From contig NZ_AOLM01000025.1 of NCBI RefSeq assembly GCF_000337835.1, forward strand, positions 78,177 through 142,176: a DNA stretch of 64,000 nt, written 5' to 3'. Shown in pieces: positions 52,500 through 62,808 of the stretch. Source of the DNA: Haloferax sulfurifontis ATCC BAA-897 (GTDB lineage: Archaea > Halobacteriota > Halobacteria > Halobacteriales > Haloferacaceae). A model generated the notes under the pieces. That model was not told where the DNA came from. It ran no database searches and saw only the letters and a list, made by a program, of their open reading frames with translations. The translations under genes and the position numbers were made by a program. Position 1 is the stretch's first letter, and each line of letters starts with the position of its first letter.

Positions 52500-53441
52500 T
52501 CAGTCGTCGGTCGGTCGCCGCCCGCGACGCCGGTCCACGACACGCCGGAGTTCGCCCCGAATCACGTCGCGCTTGAACAGCAGGAAGCCCGCGAAGATGA
52601 GCGCGAAGCCGGCGACGGTGGCGCGCGTCGGCACGCGCCCGAGGACGGTCCAGTCGGCGAGCGCGGCGAAAAGCGGGATGACGTATTCGAGGAGACTTAC
52701 CTCGATTGGGCCGACCCGGTCGAGGAGCCAGAAGTACAGCAGGAAGCCGCCCGCGCCGGCGACGACCGCGAGGTAGCCGGCGGCGACGAGCGTCGTCTGG
52801 GTCCACGCCGCGTCGGCGGCGGACTCCCACGGCAGGGCGGCGCTCGTGACGTGGAGCGTGACCGCGCCGACGAGCATCATCCACGCCTGCACGGCGAGTA
52901 ACGACATCCCCGTCTCGCTGTCGTGGGTGAGCACCGCGCCGAGGGCGAAGGCGACGGCCGAGCCGAACACGAGAACCGCGCCGACGAGGTTCGACGACAG
53001 CAGGTTCCCCGGGTCCGGGTTGGCGATGACGACGAGGCCCAGAAAGCCGAGGACGAGCCCGACGACTCGGTGCGGCGAGAGTCGCTCGCGGGTGGCAGTC
53101 AGGCGGGTGAGCGTCGGAGTCGCAAGCGGGATGATGCCGAGGAGGACCGAGGCCACGGAGCCGGGGACGTACACCTGCCCCGAAAACAGGAGCGCGTGGT
53201 GCGCGCCGATGCTGAACGCGCCGCCGGCGAGAATCGGCCGCCACTCGTCGCGGACGGCGGGGATGACCCGGTCGCCGCGGGCGACGGCGACGGCGAACAA
53301 CAGGAGCGCCGCCACGTCGAAGCGGACCGCCCCGAGGAACGCCGGCGGGACGGTCCGGAGGGCGATGTCGGTGGCGAGGAAGGCGCTCCCCCAGACGGCG
53401 GAGAGCGCGAGGAAGGCGACGGCGGTCTTGGCCCGACTCAT
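52500..53441 (-). CDS. EamA/DMT family transporter
   Basis: The 313-residue protein has about ten membrane segments in two EamA repeats. Each repeat contains the family glycine/proline-rich pattern, for example ALSAVWGSAFLATDIALRTVPPAFLGAVRF near residue 12 and LLEYVIPLFAALADWTVLGRVPTRATVAGFALI near 250. It exports small metabolites; the substrate is unknown. It is convergent with thpR. Confidence 0.85.
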   Translation of the reverse strand: MSRAKTAVAFLALSAVWGSAFLATDIALRTVPPAFLGAVRFDVAALLLFAVAVARGDRVIPAVRDEWRPILAGGAFSIGAHHALLFSGQVYVPGSVASVLLGIIPLATPTLTRLTATRERLSPHRVVGLVLGFLGLVVIANPDPGNLLSSNLVGAVLVFGSAVAFALGAVLTHDSETGMSLLAVQAWMMLVGAVTLHVTSAALPWESAADAAWTQTTLVAAGYLAVVAGAGGFLLYFWLLDRVGPIEVSLLEYVIPLFAALADWTVLGRVPTRATVAGFALIFAGFLLFKRDVIRGELRRVVDRRRGRRPTDD

Positions 53442-53581
53442 TTGCGTCGGCTTTCGCGCCGACGGTACTGAATGAGTCGATTCGGCCGCCCGTCCGCGCC
53501 GCCGGCCCGGGAGAACACCGCGTTTCAGCCGATTCGGGCGTGCGGACGCCCCTCACACGCCCGAAACGCGAAGGAACAAGA

Positions 53582-53589
53582 TTTTATGC
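53582..53589 (+). promoter_or_regulatory. TATA box of the rpl39e-rpl31e-eif6 cluster
   Basis: TTTTATGC is centred about 28 bases before the rpl39e ATG at 53614, which predicts a leaderless transcript for the ribosomal cluster. Confidence 0.5.
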
Positions 53590-53613
53590 GGAGGATGGAA
53601 AGTACAGCCCACT

Positions 53614-53766
53614 ATGGGTAAGAAGTCGAAGTCTAAGAAGAAGCGTCTGGCGAAGCTCGAACGCCAGAACAGTCGCGTCCCCGCGTGGGTCATGCTCAAG
53701 ACGGACATGGAAGTCACGCGAAACCCCAAGCGTCGCAACTGGCGGCGGAGCAACACGGACGAGTAA
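53614..53766 (+). CDS. rpl39e: Ribosomal protein L39e
   Basis: The 50-residue basic protein starts [20 protein letters not shown] and ends [11 protein letters not shown]. This is the small large-subunit protein L39e that lines the peptide exit tunnel. It is followed after 3 bases by rpl31e, which is the usual archaeal order. Confidence 0.95.
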   Translation: MGKKSKSKKKRLAKLERQNSRVPAWVMLKTDMEVTRNPKRRNWRRSNTDE

Positions 53767-53769
53767 GCA

Positions 53770-54048
53770 ATGAGCGCAAACGACTTCGAGGAGCGCGTCG
53801 TCACCGTCCCGCTCCGAGACGTGCAGGCGGTTCCGGCACACGAACGCGCGGGTCGCTCGATGACGCTCATCCGCGAGCACCTCGCCAAGCACTTCAAGGT
53901 CGACGCCGAGAACGTGCGTCTCGACACGCAGATCAACGAGGACATCTGGGCGCACGGTCGGCAGAGCCCGCCGAGCAAGTTCCGCGTCCGCGCCGCGCGT
54001 TTCGACGAGGACGGCGAGTCGGTCGTCGAAGCGGAACCGGCCGAGTAA
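53770..54048 (+). CDS. rpl31e: Ribosomal protein L31e
   Basis: The 92-residue protein has RVVTVPLRDVQAVPAHERAGRSM near residue 8 and VRLDTQINEDIWAHGRQSPPSKFRVRAARF near 50, matching archaeal/eukaryotic L31e. It sits between rpl39e and eif6 with gaps of 3 bases on each side. Confidence 0.95.
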   Translation: MSANDFEERVVTVPLRDVQAVPAHERAGRSMTLIREHLAKHFKVDAENVRLDTQINEDIWAHGRQSPPSKFRVRAARFDEDGESVVEAEPAE

Positions 54049-54051
54049 ACG

Positions 54052-54717
54052 GTGCTTCGCGCCTCCTTCGCCGGTTCGTCCTACATCGGCGTCTTCGCTC
54101 GCGCGACCGACGACGCGCTGTTGGTCCGCCCGGACGCCGACGACTCGCTCGCCGAGCAGATGGCCGAGGAACTCGACGTGCCGCTGGTCAAGACGACCGT
54201 CGGCGGGTCGGGAACGGTCGGTGCGTTAGCGACTGGTAACGAGAACGGACTTCTCGTGTCGAGCCGCGCGACGTCTCGCGAGAAGGAGGCCCTCACCGAC
54301 GCCGTGGACCTCCCGGTCTACGAGCTACCCGGTCGCATCAACGCCGCCGGCAACGTCGTTCTCGCGAACGACTACGGCGCGTACGTCCACGCGGACCTCT
54401 CCGACGAGGCCGTCGCGGCTGTCGAGGAGGCCCTGGAGGTCCCCGTCGAACGCGGCGACCTCGCCGACGTTCGAACCGTCGGGATGGCGGCCGTCGCCAA
54501 CAACCGCGGCGTCCTCTGTCACCCGAAGTCGCGCGAACCCGAACTCGAAGCGCTCGAAGCGCTCCTCGACGTTCGCGCCGACATCGGCACCATCAACTAC
54601 GGCGGCCCGCTCGTCGGCTCCGGCCTCGTCGCCAACGACGAGGGCTACATCGTCGGCGAGGACACGACCGGCCCGGAACTGGGTCGCATCGAAGACGCCC
54701 TCGATTACATCGACTGA
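54052..54717 (+). CDS. eif6: Translation initiation factor 6
   Basis: The 221-residue protein begins at GTG 54052 with [18 protein letters not shown] and shows the five-fold repeated eIF6 pattern ([63 protein letters not shown]). It binds the large subunit and blocks early joining of the ribosomal subunits. The position after rpl31e is standard in archaea. Confidence 0.95.
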   Translation: MLRASFAGSSYIGVFARATDDALLVRPDADDSLAEQMAEELDVPLVKTTVGGSGTVGALATGNENGLLVSSRATSREKEALTDAVDLPVYELPGRINAAGNVVLANDYGAYVHADLSDEAVAAVEEALEVPVERGDLADVRTVGMAAVANNRGVLCHPKSREPELEALEALLDVRADIGTINYGGPLVGSGLVANDEGYIVGEDTTGPELGRIEDALDYID

Positions 54718-54798
54718 GGGCTCCGCGTCCCCCCGTTTTTCGCTTCAGTTTCGCTCCGAGTAGGAAGACCTTTCCCGCTCGCCACCCGACCGACGTGC

Positions 54799-54975
54799 AT
54801 GAGCCAGTTCATTATCACGGGCAGCTTCACGAGCCGTGGCGTCGTCCACGAGTTCACGAAGACCGTGGAAGCACCGAACGAGAACGTCGCACAGGAACGC
54901 GCCTTTTCGCTCATCGGGAGCGAGCACGGAATCAAGCGCACGAAGGTCGAGCTCAACGAGGTGTCCGCGGCATGA
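54799..54975 (+). CDS. rplX: Ribosomal protein LX (L18a/L20a family)
   Basis: The 58-residue protein begins [19 protein letters not shown] and ends [13 protein letters not shown], matching archaeal LX (eukaryotic L18a). Its stop overlaps the pfdA start (ATGA), so the two genes are translationally coupled. Confidence 0.93.
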   Translation: MSQFIITGSFTSRGVVHEFTKTVEAPNENVAQERAFSLIGSEHGIKRTKVELNEVSAA

Positions 54976-55445
54976 TGGGTGGCGGTCAGCAGCAACTCCA
55001 ACAGCTCTCCCAGGAACTGCAGGCCATCGACGAGGAGATCGAATCCCTCGAAAGTGAGGTCTCCGACCTGAACACCGAGAAGAACGAGATCGACGAGGCC
55101 GTCGAGGCCATCGAGACGCTCGAAACGGGCTCGACGGTGCAGGTCCCCCTCGGCGGCGACGCGTATCTCCGCGCCGAAGTTCAGGACATCGACGAAATCG
55201 TCGTCTCCCTCGGCGCGAACTACGCCGCCGAGCAAGAACAGAGCACGGCCATCGAGACCCTGCGACGCAAGCAGGACGCGCTCGACGAGGAAATCGCGAG
55301 CGTTCGCGGCCAGATCGAGGAGCTCGAAGAGGAGAGCGACGAGATCGAAGAGCAGGCGATGCAGGCCCAACAGCAGATGCAGCAACAGCAGATGCAACAG
55401 ATGCAACAGATGCAGGGCGAGGGCGGCGACGGCGACGACGAGTAA
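54972..55445 (+). CDS. pfdA: Prefoldin alpha subunit
   Basis: The 157-residue protein has two long coiled coils ([17 protein letters not shown] and the second from about residue 90) with the beta-hairpin segment [19 protein letters not shown] between them. Archaeal prefoldin is an alpha2beta4 jellyfish chaperone that holds unfolded proteins. The C-terminal tail is a Gln/Met-rich run ([13 protein letters not shown]) that is unusual in length. Start ATG 54972 lies inside the rplX stop. Confidence 0.94.
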   Translation: MMGGGQQQLQQLSQELQAIDEEIESLESEVSDLNTEKNEIDEAVEAIETLETGSTVQVPLGGDAYLRAEVQDIDEIVVSLGANYAAEQEQSTAIETLRRKQDALDEEIASVRGQIEELEEESDEIEEQAMQAQQQMQQQQMQQMQQMQGEGGDGDDE

Positions 55446-55471
55446 GGTAACCCCAACCTCCTACTATTCAG

Positions 55472-56830
55472 ATGTTCGACGGACTGAAGAAGAAACTCAA
55501 CCGCTTCCGTAACGACGTTGAAGAGACCGCCGAAGAGAAGGCCGAGGCGGCCGCCGACGAGGCCGAAGCCGACGCCGACGCGGAAGCGGAATCAGCACCA
55601 GCAGGCGCAGAACACGCGGCGGTCGAACCCGAGGCGTCCGAACCCGCAGACGTCGACTCGGAGTCGGACGCCGTCGGCGACGCGGACGCCGGGTCCGAAG
55701 CCGACGCGGTCGGTGACGCTCCCGCGGACGCCGCGTCGGCGTCTGCGGCGGTCGAATCCGAATCCGACTCCGAAGCCGCGGCGACCCCGGAGCCGGATTC
55801 CGAGGTCGACGCCGATACCGATACCGACGCCGACGCGGGCGACGGGCCGGCGGCCGACGAGGCCGAACCGCGCGAGTCGCTCGCCTCCGACGCCGCGAAG
55901 GCGGCGCTGACCGAGGAGGACGACGACGATTCGTCCGGTCCGGGTCGGCTCCGCCGCGCCGCCGCGTTCGCCACGGGGAAGGTCGTCATCGAGGAAGAAG
56001 ACCTCGAAGACCCCCTCTGGGAGCTCGAGATGGCGCTCCTCCAGAGCGACGTCGAGATGCAGGTCGCAGAGGAGATTCTCGAAACCATCCGCGAGAAGCT
56101 CATCGGCGAGACGCGAAAGCAGGTCCAGAGCACCGGCCAGCTCGTCTCCGAGGCGCTACACGACGCGCTGTACGAGGTCATCAGCGTCGGGCAGTTCGAC
56201 TTCGACCAGCGCATCGCCGAGGCCGACAAGCCGGTCACGCTCATCTTCACCGGCATCAACGGCGTCGGGAAGACGACGACCATCGCCAAGCTCGCCCGCT
56301 ACTTCGAAAAGCAGGGCTACTCGACGGTGCTCGCCAACGGCGACACCTACCGCGCCGGCGCGAACGAGCAGATCCGCGAGCACGCGGAGGCGCTCGGCAA
56401 GAAGCTCATCGCCCACGAGCAGGGCGGCGACCCGGCGGCGGTCATCTACGACGGCGTCGAGTACGCCGAGGCCCACGACATCGACATCGTCCTCGGCGAC
56501 ACGGCCGGTCGGCTCCACACTTCCAACGACCTGATGGCGCAGTTGGAGAAGATAGACCGCGTCGTCGGCCCCGACCTCACGCTCTTCGTCGACGAGGCGG
56601 TCGCCGGGCAGGACGCGGTCGAACGCGCCCGGCAGTTCAACGACGCGGCCGCCATCGACGGCGCGATTCTGACGAAGGCCGACGCCGACTCCAACGGCGG
56701 CGCGGCCATCTCCATCGCGTACGTGACGGGCAAGCCCATCTTGTTCCTCGGCGTGGGGCAGGGCTACGACCACATCGAGAAGTTCGACCCCGAGCAGATG
56801 GTCAACCGCCTGCTCGGCGAAGACGAGTAA
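55472..56830 (+). CDS. ftsY: SRP receptor FtsY
   Basis: The 452-residue protein has an acidic Ala/Glu/Asp-rich A domain of about 140 residues, then the N domain, and the G domain with the P-loop FTGINGVGKTTTIAKLA near residue 259, DTYRAGANEQI near 291, DTAGRLHTSNDLMAQLEK near 345 and TKADADSNGGAAIS near 404. It docks the signal-recognition particle at the membrane. The acidic region helps membrane attachment and salt solubility; it is long and low in complexity here. Confidence 0.95.
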   Translation: MFDGLKKKLNRFRNDVEETAEEKAEAAADEAEADADAEAESAPAGAEHAAVEPEASEPADVDSESDAVGDADAGSEADAVGDAPADAASASAAVESESDSEAAATPEPDSEVDADTDTDADAGDGPAADEAEPRESLASDAAKAALTEEDDDDSSGPGRLRRAAAFATGKVVIEEEDLEDPLWELEMALLQSDVEMQVAEEILETIREKLIGETRKQVQSTGQLVSEALHDALYEVISVGQFDFDQRIAEADKPVTLIFTGINGVGKTTTIAKLARYFEKQGYSTVLANGDTYRAGANEQIREHAEALGKKLIAHEQGGDPAAVIYDGVEYAEAHDIDIVLGDTAGRLHTSNDLMAQLEKIDRVVGPDLTLFVDEAVAGQDAVERARQFNDAAAIDGAILTKADADSNGGAAISIAYVTGKPILFLGVGQGYDHIEKFDPEQMVNRLLGEDE

Positions 56831-56865
56831 TCGTACTCGGTCCGTCGTTCTTTCTCTCGGCCGCC

Positions 56866-57483
56866 TCACTCCAGTACGAGCACGACCCCGAGAAGAAGCA
56901 TCGTCCCCGCGCCGACGTAGTTCAGCGCGCTCGCGACCCGCGTCTCCGCGAGCCTCGCCCCGAGTCGGTCCGCGCCGAGCGCGACGACAGAGAGGTACAG
57001 CGCCGTGAGGGCGGCGTAGGTCGCCCCCAGACTCGCCATTCGGACCCCGGACCCCGCGCCCTGTCCGGCGAACCCGGGGAGGAACGCGAGGAAGAACAGC
57101 GCGACCTTCGGGTTGAGCGCGTTGACGAGGACGCCACGGCGAAAGCTCGCCCCGCGTTCGGTCTCGACCGCGGGGTCGAACTCGTCGTTTCGGAGGGCGG
57201 CGACGCCGAGGTAGCCCAGATACGCCGCGCCGACGTACTTGAGCGCCGCGGCGGCCTCGGGGACGGCCCGGAAGAGCGCCGCCGCACCGACCGTCGCCAG
57301 AAGCGTGTGAAACAGGACGCCCGTGGCGATGCCGAACGCCGACCGGACGCCCGGCCCGCGACCGTCGAGGCCGCGGGCGAGGACGTACATCGTGTCGGGG
57401 CCGGGCGCGAGGATGAGCGCGACCGCCGCCCCGCAGAACGCGAGGTAGGTCGCGACGTCGAGTCCGAACGCGAGCGTCGTCAT
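56866..57483 (-). CDS. LysE family translocator
   Basis: The 205-residue membrane protein has LysE features: GAAVALILAPGPDTMYVLARGLDGRGPGVRSAFGIATGV near residue 18 and RRGVLVNALNPKVALFFLAFLPGF near 120. Members export amino acids or related solutes. It sits on the opposite strand between ftsY and srp54, together with the next dehydrogenase gene, splitting the SRP genes. Confidence 0.88.
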   Translation of the reverse strand: MTTLAFGLDVATYLAFCGAAVALILAPGPDTMYVLARGLDGRGPGVRSAFGIATGVLFHTLLATVGAAALFRAVPEAAAALKYVGAAYLGYLGVAALRNDEFDPAVETERGASFRRGVLVNALNPKVALFFLAFLPGFAGQGAGSGVRMASLGATYAALTALYLSVVALGADRLGARLAETRVASALNYVGAGTMLLLGVVLVLE

Positions 57484-57516
57484 CGCGCGAGCCTACGATT
57501 CGTCGCGGGAAGTAGC

Positions 57517-58491
57517 TCAGGGGTTCGGACTCGGAACCACCTGATTGCGGAGCGCGGGCGTCTCGTCTTCGGGTTCTGCCGCCAGTCGCTCGACGTTCTC
57601 CGCGAGGATGTCGGCGACGCGCGTCCAGTAGTGCGGCGTGTGGCCGGAGACGTGCGGGGTGATGTAGACGTTCTCGAACCCCCAAAGCGGGTGGTCCTCG
57701 GGGAGCGGTTCGGGCTCCGTCACGTCGAGCGCGGCGGCGCGGAGGCGGTTGTCCCGAAGGTTCGAAACGAGCGCGTCGGTGTCGACGACCCCGCCGCGCG
57801 CGACGTTGACGAGGACGGCGTGTGTGGGAAGCGCCTCCAGCGCCCGGCTGTCGATGAGTCCGCGCGTCTCGTCGGTCAGCGGGCACGCGACCACGAGGAA
57901 GTCGGTGCGGACGAGCGCCGGTTCGAGGTCGTCGAACCCGAGCACTTCGTCGGTCGGACCGCCCTTCTCGGGCGTGTAGCGGACGCCGACGGTCTCGACG
58001 CCGAACGCGTCGAGTCGCTCGACGACCGCCCGCCCGATGGCACCGAGGCCGACCACGGTGGCCGTCGACCCCTGCAACTCGCCGTACGACTGGAAGCGCC
58101 GCCACTCGCGGCGTCGCTGGCGGCGGAGCCCCTCGTCCAGTCGGCGGGTAATCATGAGGAGCCAGCCGAGGACGTGTTCGGCGATGTTGGGGCCGTGGAC
58201 GCCGGAGGCGTTGGTGACGACGACGCCGCGCTCCCGGAGCGCTTCCAGCGGGAGATGGTCGTAGCCGGCGGTCGCGCCGGCGAACAGTCTGAGTTCGTCG
58301 GCCGCGTCGAGCACGTCGTCGGGGAGCGACGTGCCGGTGATAACGGTCGCGTCGCGCGCGGCGTCGAGCGTTTCGGCGCTCGTCTTCGGGTGGCGCACGG
58401 TCGCGTCGGGCAGGCGCTCGCGGAGGGCCGCGGCGTACTCCGACGCCGGGATTCCGTGCGTGGGGCGGTCGAGGACGAGAATCGTGGTCAT
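57517..58491 (-). CDS. ddh: D-2-hydroxyacid dehydrogenase
   Basis: The 324-residue protein is a classic NAD-dependent D-2-hydroxyacid dehydrogenase: TVVGLGAIGRAVVERLDAFG near residue 137, VNVARGGVVDTDAL near 224 with the arginine, and VYITPHVSGHTPHYW near 283 with the catalytic histidine. Haloferax D-2-hydroxyacid dehydrogenases of this size reduce branched or aromatic 2-oxoacids. It is a different subfamily from the CtBP-like gene at 0.2-1.2 kb. ATG 58491 is the family start. Confidence 0.9.
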   Translation of the reverse strand: MTTILVLDRPTHGIPASEYAAALRERLPDATVRHPKTSAETLDAARDATVITGTSLPDDVLDAADELRLFAGATAGYDHLPLEALRERGVVVTNASGVHGPNIAEHVLGWLLMITRRLDEGLRRQRRREWRRFQSYGELQGSTATVVGLGAIGRAVVERLDAFGVETVGVRYTPEKGGPTDEVLGFDDLEPALVRTDFLVVACPLTDETRGLIDSRALEALPTHAVLVNVARGGVVDTDALVSNLRDNRLRAAALDVTEPEPLPEDHPLWGFENVYITPHVSGHTPHYWTRVADILAENVERLAAEPEDETPALRNQVVPSPNP

Positions 58492-58572
58492 CGAGTGCGC
58501 TGTCGGCCCCCGAGCCGATAGGTGTTGGCCCCGAACGCGACGGATAAAGCCTTTACCGACGCGACGGCGTAG

Positions 58573-59976
<1,404 letters not shown>

Positions 59977-60077
59977 ACCACCGCGCGATTTTCTCGCCGC
60001 GTTTTCTGCGCTCGCCCGCGCGAGTGCCTCGCCGCGATACCGCCGACTTTTAACGCTCGGGTCCGTCGCACCCCACA

Positions 60078-60659
60078 ATGACCGTGCGAGACGTGGCGGT
60101 CGAGGCCTACAAGGAAGCCTTGCCCGCGCTCGCGGCCAGCCTCGTCGGCGGCCTCATCGCCGGCGTCGTCCTCGGGGGCATGCGGGCCGAACTCCGGGCG
60201 GTGCCGGGGCTTCTCGTGCTCGTTCCCGCCCTCCTGGCGACCCGCGGGAACGTCTACGGCTCGCTCGGCGCTCGCATCGCCACCGCGCTCCATCAGGGGC
60301 TCATCGAACCCCGGGTCACCGGCGGCGACGAGCGCCTCCGGGCGGCCGCGACGGCCGCGCTCGCAAACGGCGTGCTCACGAGCACGTTCGCCGCCGTCGT
60401 CGCGTTCTTCCTCCTCACGTTCCTCGGCAGTCGGGTCGCGCCGCTCCCGATTCTCGTCGGCGTCGCCATCGTCGCCGGCCTGCTGTCCGGCATCGTCCTG
60501 ACCGTCGTCGTCGTCAGCGTCGTCTTCGCGGGCTACCGCCGCGGGCGCAATCCCGACACCATCGTCGGCCCGGTCGTGACGACCACCGGCGACGTGTTCG
60601 GCGTCCTCTTTCTGCTCATCGCCGTCAGAACCGTCCTCGCCGTCGCGGGGGTGTTCTGA
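60078..60659 (+). CDS. MgtE-type integral membrane domain protein, first of a pair
   Basis: The 193-residue protein has about five membrane segments. RGNVYGSLGARIATALHQG near residue 56 and NPDTIVGPVVTTTGDVFGV near 164 match the transport (MgtE/SLC41) domain of divalent cation channels. The cytoplasmic N and CBS domains of bacterial MgtE are missing. It is followed directly by a second, similar gene, so the two probably form a heterodimer that carries Mg2+ or Co2+. Confidence 0.85.
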   Translation: MTVRDVAVEAYKEALPALAASLVGGLIAGVVLGGMRAELRAVPGLLVLVPALLATRGNVYGSLGARIATALHQGLIEPRVTGGDERLRAAATAALANGVLTSTFAAVVAFFLLTFLGSRVAPLPILVGVAIVAGLLSGIVLTVVVVSVVFAGYRRGRNPDTIVGPVVTTTGDVFGVLFLLIAVRTVLAVAGVF

Positions 60660-61220
60660 GTGCCGACCGAGTGGACCGTCCGCGCCATCACGCGGGCGAT
60701 GCTCCCGGTGTTGCTCGTGCTCACGCTCGTCGAACTCGGAAGCGGTCTCGTCCTCGGGAGCTTCGAGGCGCAACTGCTCCGCTACCCGTCGCTTCTCGTG
60801 CTCGTCCCCGTCACCATCGGGACCGCGGGGAACCTCGGGAGCGTCCTCGCGGCGCGCCTTTCCACGTCGTTCCACCTCGGGACGCTCTCGTTTTCGCCCC
60901 GCGACGACGAACTCGCGGGCAACGCCGTCGCCACGGTCGCCCTCGCGGTGACGGTGTTTCCCGTCATCGGCGCGGGCGCGTGGGTCGCCACGCTCCTCGT
61001 CTCCGGCGACACGTCGCTTGCCCTGCAGAAGGTCGTCCTCATCGCGCTGTCGAGCGGGATTTCGCTGGCCGTCCTCGCGGTCGCCGTGACGTTTTCTGCG
61101 ACCTACGTCGCCTACCGGTTCGGCCTCGACCCCGACGACGTGGTCATCCCCGTCGTCACCAACGTCTGCGACGTGCTGGGCGTCGTCGTCCTGTTCGGAG
61201 TCGCGCAGGTGCTCGTCTGA
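60660..61220 (+). CDS. MgtE-type integral membrane domain protein, second of a pair
   Basis: The 186-residue protein has the same layout as its neighbour: VPVTIGTAGNLGSVLAARLSTSFHLG near residue 49 and LDPDDVVIPVVTNVCDVLGVVVL near 156 repeat the motifs of the MgtE/SLC41 transport domain. It starts at GTG 60660 directly after the previous TGA, so the two genes are translated together. A paired half-transporter is the likely arrangement. Confidence 0.85.
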   Translation: MPTEWTVRAITRAMLPVLLVLTLVELGSGLVLGSFEAQLLRYPSLLVLVPVTIGTAGNLGSVLAARLSTSFHLGTLSFSPRDDELAGNAVATVALAVTVFPVIGAGAWVATLLVSGDTSLALQKVVLIALSSGISLAVLAVAVTFSATYVAYRFGLDPDDVVIPVVTNVCDVLGVVVLFGVAQVLV

Positions 61221-61297
61221 CTCGACGTTCGAACCGTCCCCCGCCGACCGCCCCGCCGACCGACGCCGATTAGTTCGCTCGGCACCGACCCTCGGTC

Positions 61298-62347
61298 GTG
61301 CAGTCGTCGGCCGTCCTCCCGGTGTTGTTCGAGGTGCTCCCGCGAGTCGCGCGCATCGCCGCCTACATCGCCGTGGGCGTCTTCGCCGCGAACCTCGTCG
61401 TCGCCTTCGGCCTCGTCGAACGCATCGCCGGCCTCTCGCGGTATCTGACGAGTCCCGCGAACCTCCCCGACGAGGTCGGGACGGCCATCGTCACCACCGC
61501 CGCCTCGACGACGGCGGGCTACGGGATGCTCGCGGAGTTCCGCGAGTCGGGCGTCCTCGACGACCGGGCGACCCTCGTCGCCGTCACCATCAACACGTTC
61601 TTCGGCTTCGTCCAGCACATCTTCACGTTCTACTGGCCGGTGCTCATCCCCATCCTCGGCCGCGAGGTCGGCTTCATGTACGTCGGCGCGCGGGCGGCCA
61701 TCGCGCTCGCCATCACCGCGACCGGCGTCGTCGCCGGCGCGGTCCTCCTCTCGGACCGAAACACGACCCCCGTCGCGGTCGCCGAGACCGACGGCTCGGG
61801 CGGCGCGGTCGATGCGGCCGCCGCGGACGGTGCGGGCGGTGGCGACGCGGCCGACTCCAGCGACGCGGCCGACTCCAGCGACGCGGCCGACACCGACGAC
61901 ACGCTCCGCGAGACGGTCGAAGACGCCGCTCGGAGCACGTGGGACAAGCTTCGGCGCATCGTTCCGCGGTTGGCCGTCGTTTACGTGGCCGTCACGCTCC
62001 TCCTGCGGACGACCGACCTCGAATCGTTCGCGGCGCTCGCCAGTCCGCTGACGAACCTCGTCGGCCTGCCGGGCGCGGCCGTCCCCGTCGTCGTCGCCTT
62101 CGCGTTCGACACGACGACCGGCGCGGCGACCATCGCGCCGGCCGTCGGCGAGACGTTCACGCCGAAGCAGGCCGTGGCGACGATGCTCATCGGCGGCATC
62201 ATCTCCTTTGCCGTCTCGACGTTCAAGCGGTCGATACCCTTCCAGTACGGCATCTGGGGCCCCGAGTTCGGGTCGAAGGTCATCGCCGTCAACACGGGGC
62301 TGAAAATCGTCTTCATCGGCGTCGCGGTGGCGTTGCTCGTCGCCTGA
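61298..62347 (+). CDS. Nucleoside recognition (Gate) domain membrane protein
   Basis: The 349-residue protein has eight or so membrane segments in two Gate-like halves (IAGLSRYLTSPANLPDEVGTAIVTTAAS and LTNLVGLPGAAVPVVVAFAFDTTTGAATIAPA). The family includes spore-maturation and nucleoside-type transport proteins, and the role here is open. A hydrophilic linker near residues 165-205 carries an 18-base tandem repeat encoding ADSSDA units. The GTG start at 61298 is tentative. Confidence 0.75.
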   Translation: MQSSAVLPVLFEVLPRVARIAAYIAVGVFAANLVVAFGLVERIAGLSRYLTSPANLPDEVGTAIVTTAASTTAGYGMLAEFRESGVLDDRATLVAVTINTFFGFVQHIFTFYWPVLIPILGREVGFMYVGARAAIALAITATGVVAGAVLLSDRNTTPVAVAETDGSGGAVDAAAADGAGGGDAADSSDAADSSDAADTDDTLRETVEDAARSTWDKLRRIVPRLAVVYVAVTLLLRTTDLESFAALASPLTNLVGLPGAAVPVVVAFAFDTTTGAATIAPAVGETFTPKQAVATMLIGGIISFAVSTFKRSIPFQYGIWGPEFGSKVIAVNTGLKIVFIGVAVALLVA

Positions 62348-62389
62348 GTAGCGAGAAACGGCCCAGCCGCCGCAGTCCAGTCGACCGAT

Positions 62390-62806
62390 TCAGCGGCCGT
62401 TCGGGTCCACCGGCCGCCCGTCTTCGGTCGGCGGCGCGATGTAGTCGATGACCTCGTCGACGGAGGGGTCGCGGACGGTCACGTGCACGTCGATGTCGCC
62501 GAGTTCGTCGGGGTTGCCGACCGAGAAGTTGACGACGCCCTTGAACGCGGCCTGCTTTTTCAGCGCGAACGAAAAGCCGTCGTCGTCGCGGCGCTTTGCG
62601 AACTCCCGGCGGGCGGTGTCGAGGATGGCCTGCTCGTGGAGGCGCTCGGAGAACCGCTCCAGTTCGTGGGTCTCGCCGACGAGTTTGCCCGGTTCGTGGT
62701 CGAGTTCGACGCCGGGGAAGATGTTCTCGACGGCGTCGCCGACGCGGTCGGTGACCTCGGTGTCGCGGACGGGCACCTCGATGCGGACGTCGACGCTGTA
62801 AATCAT
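62390..62806 (-). CDS. UPF0201 family RNA-binding-like protein (COG1325)
   Basis: The 138-residue protein has the UPF0201 pattern VDVRIEVPVRDTEVTDRVGDAVENIFPGVEL and later FALKKQAAFKGVVNFSVGNPDELGDIDVHVTV near residue 78. COG1325 was proposed as an exosome-linked RNA-binding protein; that role remains a prediction. It starts 2 bases after the UPF0200 gene stop, so the two form an operon. Confidence 0.82.
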   Translation of the reverse strand: MIYSVDVRIEVPVRDTEVTDRVGDAVENIFPGVELDHEPGKLVGETHELERFSERLHEQAILDTARREFAKRRDDDGFSFALKKQAAFKGVVNFSVGNPDELGDIDVHVTVRDPSVDEVIDYIAPPTEDGRPVDPNGR

Positions 62807-62808
62807 GC

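Noticed and set aside
55370..55420. Short repeated CAGATGCAACA units as a repeat element
   Set aside because: They are codons of the Gln/Met-rich prefoldin tail, so the repeat is explained by coding sequence.
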